Position numbers and translations under genes: made by a program. Source: Companilactobacillus kimchiensis (GTDB lineage Bacteria; Bacillota; Bacilli; Lactobacillales; Lactobacillaceae). Taken from it: a stretch of 35,672 nucleotides of DNA. How positions within the stretch are numbered: the stretch's first letter is position 1; each line of letters begins with the position of its first letter. The notes beneath the pieces were generated by a model that saw nothing but the letters and a program-made list of their open reading frames with translations, was not told where the DNA came from and did no database searches. This document shows positions 14,977 to 24,949 of this stretch, piece after piece. The stretch covers positions 1 through 35,672 of the forward strand of contig NZ_JQCF01000028.1 of NCBI RefSeq assembly GCF_001438805.1, written 5' to 3'.

Positions 14977-15146
14977 CTAGCCTGGAGCAAAAATTAAAAT
15001 TGGCTCAGATGTGAAATTCTACTTGGTCAGCGAACTCTGCTGGCTTAGTAGAAGGCCGAGTTTTGAAACAGTTTGAACTTCAACTGGTTCAAAATCGTGC
15101 CCACATCGTTCCAGCCAAATTTTAATTTTTGTGGAAGGCGGAACCA
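14977..15146 (+). repeat. Dispersed structured repeat, copy 4 (divergent subfamily)
   Basis: About 170 bp with the same architecture but quite different sequence. The outer stem pairs CAAAAATTAAAATTGGC with GCCAAATTTTAATTTTTG. The junction stem pairs GATGTG with CACATC instead of AATAGCG with CGCTAT. Hairpin A is TTCTACTTGGTCAGC with GCTGGCTTAGTAGAA, and hairpin B is TTTTGAAACAGTT with AACTGGTTCAAAA. It lies head-out against copy 3 and just after the nrnA stop, where the long A/T stem may also act as its terminator. Confidence 0.85.
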
Positions 15147-15167
15147 TAAAATCCCCCCAAAAAACTG

Positions 15168-16124
15168 TTATTTTTCACTCTTTGTATAATCAGTAACTAT
15201 TTTTTTAAGTTCTTCAAACATTTGTTTAACTTCATCAAGACTTTTAGCTGTGGCACCACTAGCTAGTGGATGTCCACCACCATCATGCTTTTTGGCAAGC
15301 TCATTAATAATTGGTCCTTGAGAACGCAAGTGCATTCTGAAGGTTCCATCATCCTTTTGAACTGCTTCCATCCATGAACGGACTTCCTTCAAACGGCCAG
15401 GAGTTGAAACAACTGAATTAGCTTGTTCTTGGTTGATACCTAACTTTTTCATCAATGGCAAATCAATCACAGCGTATGCAGCACCAGATTCGTCAATCTG
15501 TAGAATATCGAACAAGTTACCTTGAAGCTTAGCTTGTTGTAAAGTGATCTCATTCATCTTGTTATTGATAGCAGCTGTATCAACACCTAAAGCAATGAAT
15601 TTACCACCAACTTCCATCGTATGTTGAGTTGTGGCAGGATACAGAAATCTTCCTGTATCACCAACAATACCAGCATAAAGATAATAAGCTACATCTTTGG
15701 TCAACTGTAGTTCATCACTACTATCAATCAAATCAGCAATTATTTCAGAACTTGAACTAGCGTTGGTATTAACAAACAACTGATCACCGTACGCATCATC
15801 ATTTGGATGATGATCAATCTTGATTAAGAATGCTCCATCACCAAAACGTTGATCGTCAATTCTAGGTTGATTAGCGGTATCAGTCACGATAACCAAAGCA
15901 TCCTTATAGTCTGCATCAGTTACTTCTTGAACTGTTGAAAGCCATTTGAGACCTTCAGTATTATTACCACCGATCAACACTTTCTTGTTGGGAAAGGCCT
16001 GGCGAATTGTTGTTGCTAAACCAGCTTGTGATCCTAAAGCATCAGGATCTGGGTTTTGATGACGTAAGATGATAATTTTATCATATTTTTTGATTGTTGT
16101 AATTATTTCGGCAAAGCTATTCAT
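15168..16124 (-). CDS. nrnA: DHH/DHHA1 phosphoesterase, NrnA-like oligoribonuclease/pAp phosphatase
   Basis: Degrades short RNA oligonucleotides and dephosphorylates 3'-phosphoadenosine 5'-phosphate in Firmicutes; related members act on c-di-AMP breakdown products. The 318-residue protein shows RHQNPDPDALG (21-31), VTDTAN (80-85), the DHH motif IDHHPND (103-109), GDTGRF (155-160) and the DHHA1 signature GGGHPLASGA (282-291), all needed for the Mn site and substrate binding. No transmembrane or PAS region is present, which excludes GdpP. Its start overlaps the dinB stop by 8 bp, so it is translated as part of the zwf-dinB-nrnA operon. Confidence 0.9.
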   Translation of the reverse strand: MNSFAEIITTIKKYDKIIILRHQNPDPDALGSQAGLATTIRQAFPNKKVLIGGNNTEGLKWLSTVQEVTDADYKDALVIVTDTANQPRIDDQRFGDGAFLIKIDHHPNDDAYGDQLFVNTNASSSSEIIADLIDSSDELQLTKDVAYYLYAGIVGDTGRFLYPATTQHTMEVGGKFIALGVDTAAINNKMNEITLQQAKLQGNLFDILQIDESGAAYAVIDLPLMKKLGINQEQANSVVSTPGRLKEVRSWMEAVQKDDGTFRMHLRSQGPIINELAKKHDGGGHPLASGATAKSLDEVKQMFEELKKIVTDYTKSEK

Positions 16125-17247
16125 AATTGTCCCCCTTATAAGACAAATTCAAAGAAACTTCTTCATAGGATAATGGATCCAGATTTGTAATAGTGATTCC
16201 CAAAAGGCGAATCTTTTGATCAGTCACCTTTAATTTATCATAAATATCCTTCGCAACACGATATATTTCGGTTTTTGTTTGGACATAATCTTGAAAACTC
16301 ATCCGTTTGGTAATTGTTTCAAAGTCAGAATTCCTCAATTTGAGGACAACCGTTTTTCCATGTTGGCGCTGTTTTTTAAGATCTTGACTAACTTTCTCCG
16401 CTAAATGTTCTAGTTCGGTAGTAATTTGTTCGTCGGTTACTAGGTTCCTATTATAGGTACTTTCTCGACCAATTGACTTACGCACCCGATGTCCCTCTAC
16501 TGGTGCATCATCAATACCATGAACACGTTTATAAATTACGTAACCCATCTTGCCAAAATTTTTCAAAAAAGTATCTTGATCCAATTCTTGTAGATCCTGA
16601 CCAGTATAAATATCCATATCATGTAATTTTTGCTGCATAGCTTTCCCAATACCATTAAATTTTTCGATTGGAATTGGTTTGAGAAATTCTTTAGCATATT
16701 TACCTAGAATAATTGTTCGCCCAAATGGTTTCCGATAATCCGATGCCATTTTAGCTAAAAATTTATTATATGAAATTCCTACAGAACAGGTCAAACTAGT
16801 TTCTTTAACGATTCGCTGTTGAAGATAGTTAGCAATCTTAATTGTATTGCTTTCATTTAGTTTATTAGTTGTCACATCCAAATAGGCTTCATCCAAGGCT
16901 ACTGGCTGATAATTATCGGTCACATCTTCAAAAATATCATGAATCTGATTGGAAACTTTACGATAAAGTTCAAAGTTGGGTGGTGAGATCACTAACTTAC
17001 TTCTAGGAATCAAATCAACAGCTTGTTGAGCCGGCATTGCCGAATGTGCTCCGTATTTTCGAGCATTATAATTAGCTGTCGTAACCACTCCATGATGATT
17101 GTGCTTGCGAGGGTCTTGAGCGACGATCAAACATTTTTTCTTATACTCGGGATGTTCTCGTTCTTCCACAGAAGCGAAAAAAGCATCCATGTCAACATGG
17201 ATGATTTTTCTATTTTCTTCAATTCTAATTGGTATTTTTAAAAAGAT
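16117..17247 (-). CDS. dinB: DNA polymerase IV (Y-family), start codon non-canonical or uncertain
   Basis: Error-prone translesion polymerase. Family features: KIIHVDMDAFFASVEEREHP, a YxxR-like region, ALDEAYLDVT with the second acidic pair, SVGISYNKFLAKMASDYRKP, helix-hairpin-helix FNGIGKAMQQKL, little-finger domain, and C-terminal EVSLNL, a plausible beta-clamp motif. The first ATG (17190) gives MDAFF and would drop the first catalytic aspartate, in HVDMD. Upstream in frame to the zwf stop there is no ATG, GTG, TTG or CTG; the best-placed codon is ATC at 17247, 9 bases after AAGGTGG. Either it starts at AUC/AUU/AUA or a base is wrong in the TTTTTAAAAA run. zwf ends 15 bp upstream. Confidence 0.88.
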   Translation of the reverse strand: MFLKIPIRIEENRKIIHVDMDAFFASVEEREHPEYKKKCLIVAQDPRKHNHHGVVTTANYNARKYGAHSAMPAQQAVDLIPRSKLVISPPNFELYRKVSNQIHDIFEDVTDNYQPVALDEAYLDVTTNKLNESNTIKIANYLQQRIVKETSLTCSVGISYNKFLAKMASDYRKPFGRTIILGKYAKEFLKPIPIEKFNGIGKAMQQKLHDMDIYTGQDLQELDQDTFLKNFGKMGYVIYKRVHGIDDAPVEGHRVRKSIGRESTYNRNLVTDEQITTELEHLAEKVSQDLKKQRQHGKTVVLKLRNSDFETITKRMSFQDYVQTKTEIYRVAKDIYDKLKVTDQKIRLLGITITNLDPLSYEEVSLNLSYKGDNYE

Positions 17248-17262
17248 GAAATAACACCACCT

Positions 17263-18702
17263 TTAATCCCAGATCCAAGAATTACCATCACGTTCTAGTA
17301 ACATTTCGGATGCATCAGGACCCATTGTTCCACTCATATAATTTGGAAAGTCAGCTTTTTGACTATCCCAACGTTCTCTAATTGAATCAATATACTTCCA
17401 AGTGCTTCTTAGTTCATCCCAAAGAGTGAAGTGAACTCGATTACCAGAAAGGATATCAATAATCAAACTAGCATAAGCCTCACGTCCTGTAGTAAATTCA
17501 GCCTCTTCAGGAAACTTAATAAAGTCTTGCGCAGACTCAGCATAATTAACTCCATTGATCAGAATACTTTGATTATTAGTTCTTTCAATCAACAAAGTAA
17601 CGACCGTATTAGCGTTGATTCCGAGTTCTGCAACCTTATCATTAAACACGATATCAATTCGTGAAGCTTTATTAGGCATTCTTTTACCTGAACGAACATA
17701 GAATGGTACTCCATCCCAACGTTCAGTATCAAATTCGATTTTGCCAGCTGTATAAGTTTCAATTTCGGAATCTTCAGCAACATTGTCTTCTTGACGATAA
17801 GCCTTTTCAGTTCCTGATTCATCGATATCATATTGACCACGAACAAAATTAGTATCTACTTGTTCTGGAGTTAAATTCTTTAAACTAGCAAATAAATCAG
17901 TTTTATTCTTATGAATATCTTTAGCACGTTTAGCTGCTGGGTCATCACTGGCTATTGCTCCAACAATTTGCATAATATGATTTTGAATCATATCACGTAA
18001 AACACCAGAAGTTTCATAGTAGCCACCACGATCTTCAACTCCAAGAGACTCAGCTAATGTTACTTGAATATTAGAAACGTACTTGTTATTCAAAGCTTCC
18101 TCAAACTTCGGATTATTAGCACGAATATTAGGAATATCTTGAATCATTTCTTTGCCAAGATAATGATCGATCCGATAAATATCATCCTCTGGGAAGGCCT
18201 TGGCAATGTTCCCATTTAACTCACAAGCTGAATCAAGATCACGACCAAATGGTTTCTCAATTACTAGACGGTTATAGCCATCTTTAGTCTTCAAGCCTTC
18301 GGAATTAATGTGTTCAGCTACGACACCAAAGAATTTTGGTGCAATGGCCATGTAATAAACACGGTTATTTTCAGCTTCAAATTGATCATTCAATTTGGCA
18401 GCCAAATTCTTCAAAGCAATATAATGCGCAGAATCATTAACATCATGTGATTGATAGAAGAAATGTTTAGCAAATTCTGACATAATTTTTTCATCATCAG
18501 TAAAGTATTCCTTCAATGACGCAACAATTGTTTCACGGAAATAATCATCACTCCAAGGACGGCGTGCTGTACCAATGACGGCAAAATGATCCTTTAAATA
18601 TCCAGCTTTATACAAACGGAATAATGAAGGATAAAGCTTACGATGAGCCAAGTCACCGGAACCCCCAAAAATAATAAAATTTGCTGATTTCTCTTTAACC
18701 AT
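17263..18702 (-). CDS. zwf: Glucose-6-phosphate 1-dehydrogenase
   Basis: Oxidises glucose 6-phosphate to 6-phosphogluconolactone with NADP or NAD, the entry to the oxidative pentose phosphate/phosphoketolase route. The 479-residue protein (from ATG 18702) has the dinucleotide motif GGSGDLAHRKLYP (13-25), EKPFGRD (149-155) and the active-site RIDHYLGKE (177-185, catalytic histidine at 180). AAGGAG lies 6 bases before ATG 18702, so the upstream in-frame ATGs are discarded. It heads the zwf-dinB-nrnA operon, a linkage that is common in lactobacilli. Confidence 0.95.
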   Translation of the reverse strand: MVKEKSANFIIFGGSGDLAHRKLYPSLFRLYKAGYLKDHFAVIGTARRPWSDDYFRETIVASLKEYFTDDEKIMSEFAKHFFYQSHDVNDSAHYIALKNLAAKLNDQFEAENNRVYYMAIAPKFFGVVAEHINSEGLKTKDGYNRLVIEKPFGRDLDSACELNGNIAKAFPEDDIYRIDHYLGKEMIQDIPNIRANNPKFEEALNNKYVSNIQVTLAESLGVEDRGGYYETSGVLRDMIQNHIMQIVGAIASDDPAAKRAKDIHKNKTDLFASLKNLTPEQVDTNFVRGQYDIDESGTEKAYRQEDNVAEDSEIETYTAGKIEFDTERWDGVPFYVRSGKRMPNKASRIDIVFNDKVAELGINANTVVTLLIERTNNQSILINGVNYAESAQDFIKFPEEAEFTTGREAYASLIIDILSGNRVHFTLWDELRSTWKYIDSIRERWDSQKADFPNYMSGTMGPDASEMLLERDGNSWIWD

Positions 18703-18807
18703 TTTAAACTCCTTTGAAAGCATCATATCTATATTTTACAACATGAATTATTAAACATCTGCATTATTGACTTATTATTTTCCAATAATCTACTTATATC
18801 TTTTAAC

Positions 18808-18843
18808 GCCTTAAACATTAAACCTTAGAGCATACTTTAAGGC
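18808..18843. other. Inverted repeat in the zwf-SDR intergenic region
   Basis: GCCTTAAA (18808-18815) and TTTAAGGC (18836-18843) form 8-bp perfect arms around a 20-nt loop, about 110 bp upstream of zwf on its transcribed side. The rest of 18703-18900 is AT-rich with no gene seen. It may be part of the zwf control region; no known motif was recognised. Confidence 0.3.
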
Positions 18844-18902
18844 AAGCAATAACCTATATTTCTTGGTTGGATTTTATTAATAGTCCAAATTATAGCTAAA
18901 CT

Positions 18903-18957
18903 CAAAAAATATAGCCCTATATTAACTGGATTTCATTTTTCCAATCATATAGGGCTA
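18903..18957 (-). terminator. Intrinsic terminator of the SDR gene
   Basis: On the minus strand TAGCCCTATAT pairs perfectly with ATATAGGGCTA across a loop containing a minor GGA/TCC pairing, followed by TATTTTTTG. It lies about 120 bp after the SDR stop; the sequence between them (18958-19075) holds no gene. Confidence 0.8.
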
Positions 18958-19075
18958 ATTTAAATTCAACGCAAATATTTCTGAACCATCGCCATTCTAC
19001 TTTTTGATGAGTTATAGCCTATTTAATAACCAAGTTTGAGTAAAGACTAATCTTTATCATAAATAAATCACTCTC

Positions 19076-19990
19076 TTAATTTTTGAGGTTTTCTTTCAAA
19101 TCAGCTAGTAAGCTGACATGAGTTGGCTTCCACCCTAGCTCTTTTTGAGTCAATTCACTAGAGGCAGGAATGTCTAAACCAAACAAATTAGTGACATCAA
19201 AAGTTTCTTCAGTAGTTAATTTATCTAATTCAAGTGCTGGTAGTTGTTTTAAAGGTAAGTGTAATTGATCAGCAATTGTTGTGGCAATATCAATTGTTTT
19301 GATCTGACCTTCAGCGGCAGCGTTAAAAACGTGCAAAGGATGATTTTCTTTCAAAGCATAATCTAAAGCTAAGACAAACAAATGGCCAGCATCCTCGCGG
19401 TTAACTGCATTCCAACAGTTTTCACCATTACCAAAATATGAAACTGCACCTGCTTGTTGAGCTTGATAGATCACCATTGAAACGATTCCGTAACCACCAT
19501 TGCCATGAACTGATGGAGCTAATCTAACCGTATAAGCATTAACGCCTGCTTCTTGTAATTGACGAGCTAAGAATTCTGAACGACGAGGCATAACTTTTTC
19601 CACTCCCATAAATCCAGTATCTGTCTCGGTCAAAATATGATTAGGATCAAGTCCAGCAGTTCCGGCGGTTACGATCAAAGGTTTATCAGTTCCCTTGAGA
19701 ACTTCTCCCATAGCTGTAATTGCCGCTGCATCAACTCGGCTAGCTTCAGCAAAGTGAGCAAAATCATTTACGAATCCTAAATGTAAGGTCGCATCAGTAG
19801 CTTTAGCTGACTCTTTTAAAACATCTAAATCTTCCAAAGTTCCCATTACTGGAATTCCACCTTGAGCTTTTAACTTGTCGGCACTTTTTTGTGAACGAGT
19901 TAATCCTAAGACTTCAATTCCTTTATCAATCAATTCCTGAGCTACTAATGAACCAATATTTCCAGTTGAGCCTGTCATGAATACACGCAT
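19076..19990 (-). CDS. NAD(P)-dependent epimerase/reductase, extended or atypical SDR
   Basis: A 304-residue Rossmann-fold protein starting RVFMTGSTGNIGSLVAQELI, the TGxxGxxG nucleotide-binding motif of extended/atypical short-chain dehydrogenases. Later motifs include LHLGFVNDF, VTAGTAG and YTVRLAPSVHG. The canonical YxxxK catalytic pair is not seen at its usual place, where RRSEFL occurs instead, as in some atypical SDR groups. The substrate is unknown. It is divergent from a TetR-type regulator with a palindromic operator, so it is probably inducible by a compound sensed by that regulator. The start follows AAAGGAAG. Confidence 0.85.
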   Translation of the reverse strand: MRVFMTGSTGNIGSLVAQELIDKGIEVLGLTRSQKSADKLKAQGGIPVMGTLEDLDVLKESAKATDATLHLGFVNDFAHFAEASRVDAAAITAMGEVLKGTDKPLIVTAGTAGLDPNHILTETDTGFMGVEKVMPRRSEFLARQLQEAGVNAYTVRLAPSVHGNGGYGIVSMVIYQAQQAGAVSYFGNGENCWNAVNREDAGHLFVLALDYALKENHPLHVFNAAAEGQIKTIDIATTIADQLHLPLKQLPALELDKLTTEETFDVTNLFGLDIPASSELTQKELGWKPTHVSLLADLKENLKN

Positions 19991-20058
19991 TTTAAATTAC
20001 TTCCTTTGATAATTATCTGATTGTTTATTTTCTGAACTTGTTTATAATAACATCGTAG

Positions 20059-20117
20059 AATAGATAAACATCATTCAATTAATAGATACAGTTGATAAAA
20101 TAGACATTATCTATTAA
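20059..20117. promoter_or_regulatory. Operator region of the SDR/TetR divergent pair
   Basis: A 17-bp dyad AATAGACATTATCTATT (20099-20115; 6-bp arms, 5-bp spacer) lies about 25 bp upstream of the regulator start. Related AATAGATA sequences repeat at 20059-20066 and 20081-20088, and TTAATAGATA (20079-20088) is inverted as TATCTATTAA (20108-20117). The arrangement fits TetR dimers binding at several sites over both promoters. Confidence 0.55.
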
Positions 20118-20139
20118 CTGTAGAAAAGGAAGACATTTT

Positions 20140-20640
20140 TTGGCAAACTTACAAAATCAAAGAACTAAAAAACTAATTTTTATGGGATTCCGTGAATTAT
20201 TGGCAAAGGAATCGTTCAGTAAAATCACTATTAATGAAATTGCTGACCAGGCCATGATTCATCGTTCAACCTTTTATACTCATTTCACCGATAAATACGA
20301 CCTACTAAACCAATATTTGGCCCATCAAAGAACCAACACCGAGTTTAATTCTGAGGACATTTATGAACATCCTTTTTCTTCCATCGCTGAAATAAACAAT
20401 CTAGAATTATTACCACTTTTAAAATTCCAAAGTGATGATGCTGATTTCAGAAATGGCTTCTTCCAATTTGTAATTGATACAGTTATGGAAAATCAGGACG
20501 ATAAAACAGAACTGGATAAATTTTTCTTCATTGGTCGCATCAAGGCTATTAATCTTTGGATTGATCGAACCAAACAGCCCTATAATCCCTTTGTTGACTA
20601 CGTTTATTTAGATAAAGTCTTTCGGACAGGAAAAAAATAA
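20140..20640 (+). CDS. TetR/AcrR family transcriptional regulator
   Basis: A 166-residue protein with an N-terminal TetR DNA-binding domain: RTKKLIFMGFRELLAKESFSKITINEIADQAMIHRSTFYTHFTDKYDLL, whose helix-turn-helix spans about residues 28-47. The ligand-binding part is short and unlike any family I can name. The start is TTG 20140, 8 bases after AAAGGA. It is divergent from the SDR gene and most likely represses it and itself through the dyads in the intergenic region. A hairpin and T-run directly follow the stop. Confidence 0.85.
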   Translation: MANLQNQRTKKLIFMGFRELLAKESFSKITINEIADQAMIHRSTFYTHFTDKYDLLNQYLAHQRTNTEFNSEDIYEHPFSSIAEINNLELLPLLKFQSDDADFRNGFFQFVIDTVMENQDDKTELDKFFFIGRIKAINLWIDRTKQPYNPFVDYVYLDKVFRTGKK

Positions 20641-20670
20641 AGCAAACCCCCAATCAGGATTTGCTTTTTT
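20641..20670 (+). terminator. Terminator of the TetR gene
   Basis: AGCAAA pairs with TTTGCT, supported by inner CC/GG, and TTTTTT follows. It begins immediately after the stop codon. Confidence 0.7.
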
Positions 20671-20675
20671 GGTAT

Positions 20676-20707
20676 AAAAAAATTGAAACCCTAGGATTTC
20701 AATTTTT
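20676..20707 (-). terminator. Terminator of yajC
   Basis: On the minus strand AAATTGAAATCC pairs with the GGGTTTCAATTT side, followed by a run of T. It lies just after the yajC stop and is convergent with the TetR terminator. Confidence 0.8.
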
Positions 20708-20713
20708 AATTAA

Positions 20714-21196
20714 CTATTTTGTTTCTTCTTTTGTATCATCTTTAACATCTTCAGCAGCTTTTGGTTCAACAGCCTCAGGAGCATCATCAGTCTTTGGTTC
20801 ATCTGACTTCGTTTCAACACTATCTTTTGTATAGTTAGGAGTTTCTGTTGAAGTGGCTTCCTTTGATTCTGTCTTTTCTGCTGGTTTCTTTGTTTCATCA
20901 GCAGTAGATTCAGAACGACGAATAAAGTTTAAGTCAAATGTTAGGTAAATTCCATCACAATCAACGACAACTTCTTTGTTCTCACGATTGATTGATGAGA
21001 TTGTTCCTTTAATACCACCAAGTGTAACAACTTTGTCACCCTTGTTCATAGATTTAAGCATTGCTTGGCGTTTCTGTTGTTGTTTCTTTTGTGGACGAAT
21101 AGATAGGAAGTACATACCAACGAACATAATAACGACGAAGATCATAAGTCCCATTGATCCACCAGCACCAGCGGCGCCTAATGTAAGCATATTCAA
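20714..21196 (-). CDS. yajC: Preprotein translocase subunit YajC, with long acidic tail
   Basis: Accessory membrane subunit of the Sec translocon. One N-terminal transmembrane helix (MGLMIFVVIMFVGMYFL) precedes the family signature SIRPQKKQQQKRQAML, then DKVVTLGGIKGTISSI and the short beta domain DGIYLTFDLNFIRR. From about residue 95 on there is a low-complexity tail of T, E, K, P and D, longer than in most YajC. The frame opens at GTG 21205, which lies inside the ribosome binding site AGAGGTGG; TTG 21196, 8 bases after GAGG, fits better, and ATG 21190 is a third option. It follows tgt, as in many Firmicutes. Confidence 0.9.
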   Translation of the reverse strand: MNMLTLGAAGAGGSMGLMIFVVIMFVGMYFLSIRPQKKQQQKRQAMLKSMNKGDKVVTLGGIKGTISSINRENKEVVVDCDGIYLTFDLNFIRRSESTADETKKPAEKTESKEATSTETPNYTKDSVETKSDEPKTDDAPEAVEPKAAEDVKDDTKEETK

Positions 21197-21286
21197 ATTT
21201 TCCACCTCTTAATAATTTGCATAAGTATAGAGTACCAAAGATTCTGGTTTGTTTCCACACTAGTAGGTTTTTCTTATCAAAATATT

Positions 21287-22438
<1,152 letters not shown>

Positions 22439-23473
22439 CTACTTAATGAACATTGCATCACCAAAACTGAAGAAACGATATTTGTCTTCAACAGCGTGAT
22501 GATAAGCGTTCAAAATATTTTCTCGACCAGTAAATGCAGCAACCAACATTACTAAAGTTGATTTTGGCAAATGGAAGTTAGTAATAAATTCATCGACCAC
22601 TTTCCACTCGTAACCAGGTTTGATAAAGATGTCGGTCCAACCAGAATCAGCCTTGATCTCACCATTAAACTTAGTTCCAATAGTTTCCAAAGTTCTGATT
22701 GAAGTCGTTCCCGTAGCAACTATCTTGCCACCATTCTTCTTAACTTCATTCAAAGTCTTAGCTGAATCCTCGTCCAAACGATAAAATTCGGAATGCATCA
22801 CATGCTTATCAACATCAGTTTCAGTCACTGGTCTAAATGTTCCTAACCCAACATGCAAGGTAATGTAAACTAGTTTAACACCCTTATCTTCAACTTTTTG
22901 GAGCAATTCTTTTGTCCAATGTAAACCAGCGGTTGGAGCAGCAGCGGAACCATTTTCTTTAGCATAAACGGTTTGGTAACGGTCAGGATCATCAAGCTTT
23001 TCTTTAATATATGGAGGCAGTGGCATTTCACCTAATTGTTCCAAGATCTCCATAAAGATACCTTGGTAATGGAATTCGATGATTTTCCCACCATGTTCCA
23101 AATCTTCGATAACTTCAGCTTCAAGTTGACCATCGCCAAATTCAACCTTAGTTCCCACCTTGGCACGTTTAGCAGGCTTCATCAAAACTTCCCACTTGTC
23201 ACCTTCAATATTGTTCAATAACAAGACTTCTTCATGACCATTGCTATCTTTTTTGGCACCATATAAACGAGCTGGTAAAACTCGAGAATTGTTCATCACT
23301 AGAGCATCCCCAGGATTCAAATAATCCAAGATGTCATAGAAATGTTTATCAGTATACTCGCCAGTTTCGTGATCCAAAACTAATAATCTCGATTGGTCAC
23401 GATTCTTAATTGGTGTTTGAGCAATCAGTTCTTCGGGTAAATCATAATCAAAATCTTCAGTTGATAGTGACAT
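22439..23473 (-). CDS. queA: S-adenosylmethionine:tRNA ribosyltransferase-isomerase
   Basis: Transfers and isomerises the ribosyl group of S-adenosylmethionine onto preQ1-tRNA to form epoxyqueuosine. The 344-residue protein matches the family end to end: [24 protein letters not shown] at the N-terminus, [48 protein letters not shown], and [17 protein letters not shown] near the C-terminus. The ATG follows AAAGGAG. Repeat copy 5 starts 36 bp upstream, so unless a promoter exists in that small gap the repeat is in the 5' leader of queA-tgt-yajC. Confidence 0.97.
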   Translation of the reverse strand: MSLSTEDFDYDLPEELIAQTPIKNRDQSRLLVLDHETGEYTDKHFYDILDYLNPGDALVMNNSRVLPARLYGAKKDSNGHEEVLLLNNIEGDKWEVLMKPAKRAKVGTKVEFGDGQLEAEVIEDLEHGGKIIEFHYQGIFMEILEQLGEMPLPPYIKEKLDDPDRYQTVYAKENGSAAAPTAGLHWTKELLQKVEDKGVKLVYITLHVGLGTFRPVTETDVDKHVMHSEFYRLDEDSAKTLNEVKKNGGKIVATGTTSIRTLETIGTKFNGEIKADSGWTDIFIKPGYEWKVVDEFITNFHLPKSTLVMLVAAFTGRENILNAYHHAVEDKYRFFSFGDAMFIK

Positions 23474-23509
23474 ATTAAATTCTCCTTTGTTTATCTAGGC
23501 TGGTTTAAA

Positions 23510-23677
23510 GATGCCGCTCTCCGCAGGAAAGAAAAAATTGGCTGGAACATAGCGGGCACAACTTGGAGCCTCTTGTTCCAAGAGTCTTCAAGCTTGGCCT
23601 TTTACTAATCCGGCAAAGTACGCCGAATAAGTAAAATTTCGCTATTGAGCCATTTTTTCTTTCCTGCTCCGAGCTAG
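23510..23677 (-). repeat. Dispersed structured repeat, copy 5
   Basis: A full-length 168-bp copy, nearly identical to copy 3 and in the same orientation. Differences in the outer stem are paired: CGCAGGAAAG faces CTTTCCTGC here, while copy 3 has CGCAAGGAAG facing CTTCCTTAC. It lies between ruvB and queA, upstream of queA in the direction of transcription. The flanking 23678-23808 is AT-rich with no gene and no clear promoter. Confidence 0.9.
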
Positions 23678-23812
23678 TTTTTTGTTTTCAATATTATTAT
23701 ATGATTAAAAACCATATATACATCGGATAAATTCAAATCCTACTATATTCAAATAATCTAACTTGATTATTGCTAACTACTATTTGTCAGTAAAAATTCA
23801 AAATATCAAAAC

Positions 23813-23858
23813 AGCCCCAAAATAATTGAATCATTATAACATTAATTATTCTAGAGCT
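23813..23858 (-). terminator. Terminator of the mutS-ruvB operon
   Basis: On the minus strand AGCTCTAGAATAATT pairs with AATTATTTTGGGGCT over 15 positions, the irregular ones being G-T wobbles, then GTTTTGAT. On the other strand these would be A-C mismatches, so it works in the ruvB direction. Confidence 0.7.
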
Positions 23859-23911
23859 ATTTTTTATTTATAAATTGCTAATATTAAAAACAATTAACTA
23901 AGTATTTGATT

Positions 23912-24949
23912 TTATTCATTCCTGTCAGGATAAGGTACTCCCATGTGTTCATAACCTTTTCTCGTAACTACACGCCCCTTGGCAGTTCTCTTCAAGAATC
24001 CCATTTGCATGAGATATGGTTCATAAACTTCTTCAATTGTTTCTTGTTCTTCACCGATATTGGCGGCGATAACTTTTAGTCCTACTGGACCACCATCGTA
24101 TAGATCAATAATCATATTTAAGATTCGACGGTCCAAGTGATCAAGTCCGGCGTTATCAACTTGTAATTGGTTCAAGGCTGATTCAGCCATGTCATAATCA
24201 ATCGTATCTTTGTGAGCAACTTGGGCAAAATCACGAACTCGTTTTAACAAACGGTTAGCAATTCTCGGTGTTCCTCGGGAACGGCGGGCTAACTCGTGTG
24301 CTCCTTCTTCATCAACTTTGATATTCAAAACTTGGGCTGAACGGAAAACAATTTTGGATAATTCATCTATGGTATAGTACTCCATTCGTTCAACAATTCC
24401 AAACCGATCACGCAATGGGGCAGAAAGTTTTCCGGCTGCAGTTGTCGCACCAATCAAAGTATAAGGAACTAGTTGGTGATGTAATGATCTTGATTCACTA
24501 CCTTGACCGACAATGATATCAATGTAAAAGTCTTCCATCGCTGAATAGAGCACTTCTTCAATTGCCCGAGGCATGCGATGAATTTCATCAATAAATAAGA
24601 CATCCCCTGGTTCTAGTTCATCCAAAACGGCAACCAAATCACCTGATTTTTCAATTGAAGGACCAGTAGTTGTATGAATGTTGACGCCCATTTCATTAGC
24701 AATGATCATCGCCAAGGTTGTTTTACCTAAACCAGGAGGTCCATATAACAAAACATGGTCCAAGGTTTGTTGGCGTTGTTTAGCAGCCTTAATATAAATA
24801 TCGAGTTCTTTTTTGATTTTTTCTTGACCTAAATACTGGTCAAAACTTTGGGGACGAAGTGTCTGTTCTACCACATCTTCAATATCATCCAGTGAATCAG
24901 CGTCAGTTAAACGCTCATCATCATTTTCATTATTATTGATTTTTGACAC
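23912..24949 (-). CDS. ruvB: Holliday junction DNA helicase RuvB
   Basis: The AAA+ motor of RuvAB branch migration. The 345-residue protein has Walker A GPPGLGKT (70-77), Walker B LFIDEIHR (118-125), sensor [18 protein letters not shown] and the C-terminal winged helix with [13 protein letters not shown]. The only conventional in-frame start is GTG 24949, but it overlaps the ribosome binding site AAGGGAG; an ATC codon at 24940 lies 8 bases after GGAG. The N-terminus is therefore uncertain by a few residues. It starts 27 bp after ruvA and ends the repair operon. Confidence 0.96.
   Translation of the reverse strand: MSKINNNENDDERLTDADSLDDIEDVVEQTLRPQSFDQYLGQEKIKKELDIYIKAAKQRQQTLDHVLLYGPPGLGKTTLAMIIANEMGVNIHTTTGPSIEKSGDLVAVLDELEPGDVLFIDEIHRMPRAIEEVLYSAMEDFYIDIIVGQGSESRSLHHQLVPYTLIGATTAAGKLSAPLRDRFGIVERMEYYTIDELSKIVFRSAQVLNIKVDEEGAHELARRSRGTPRIANRLLKRVRDFAQVAHKDTIDYDMAESALNQLQVDNAGLDHLDRRILNMIIDLYDGGPVGLKVIAANIGEEQETIEEVYEPYLMQMGFLKRTAKGRVVTRKGYEHMGVPYPDRNE

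Noticed and set aside
20710-20898. Minus-strand frame rich in Q and K overlapping the end of yajC
   Set aside because: It is the off-frame translation of the repetitive acidic yajC tail; no start signal is present.
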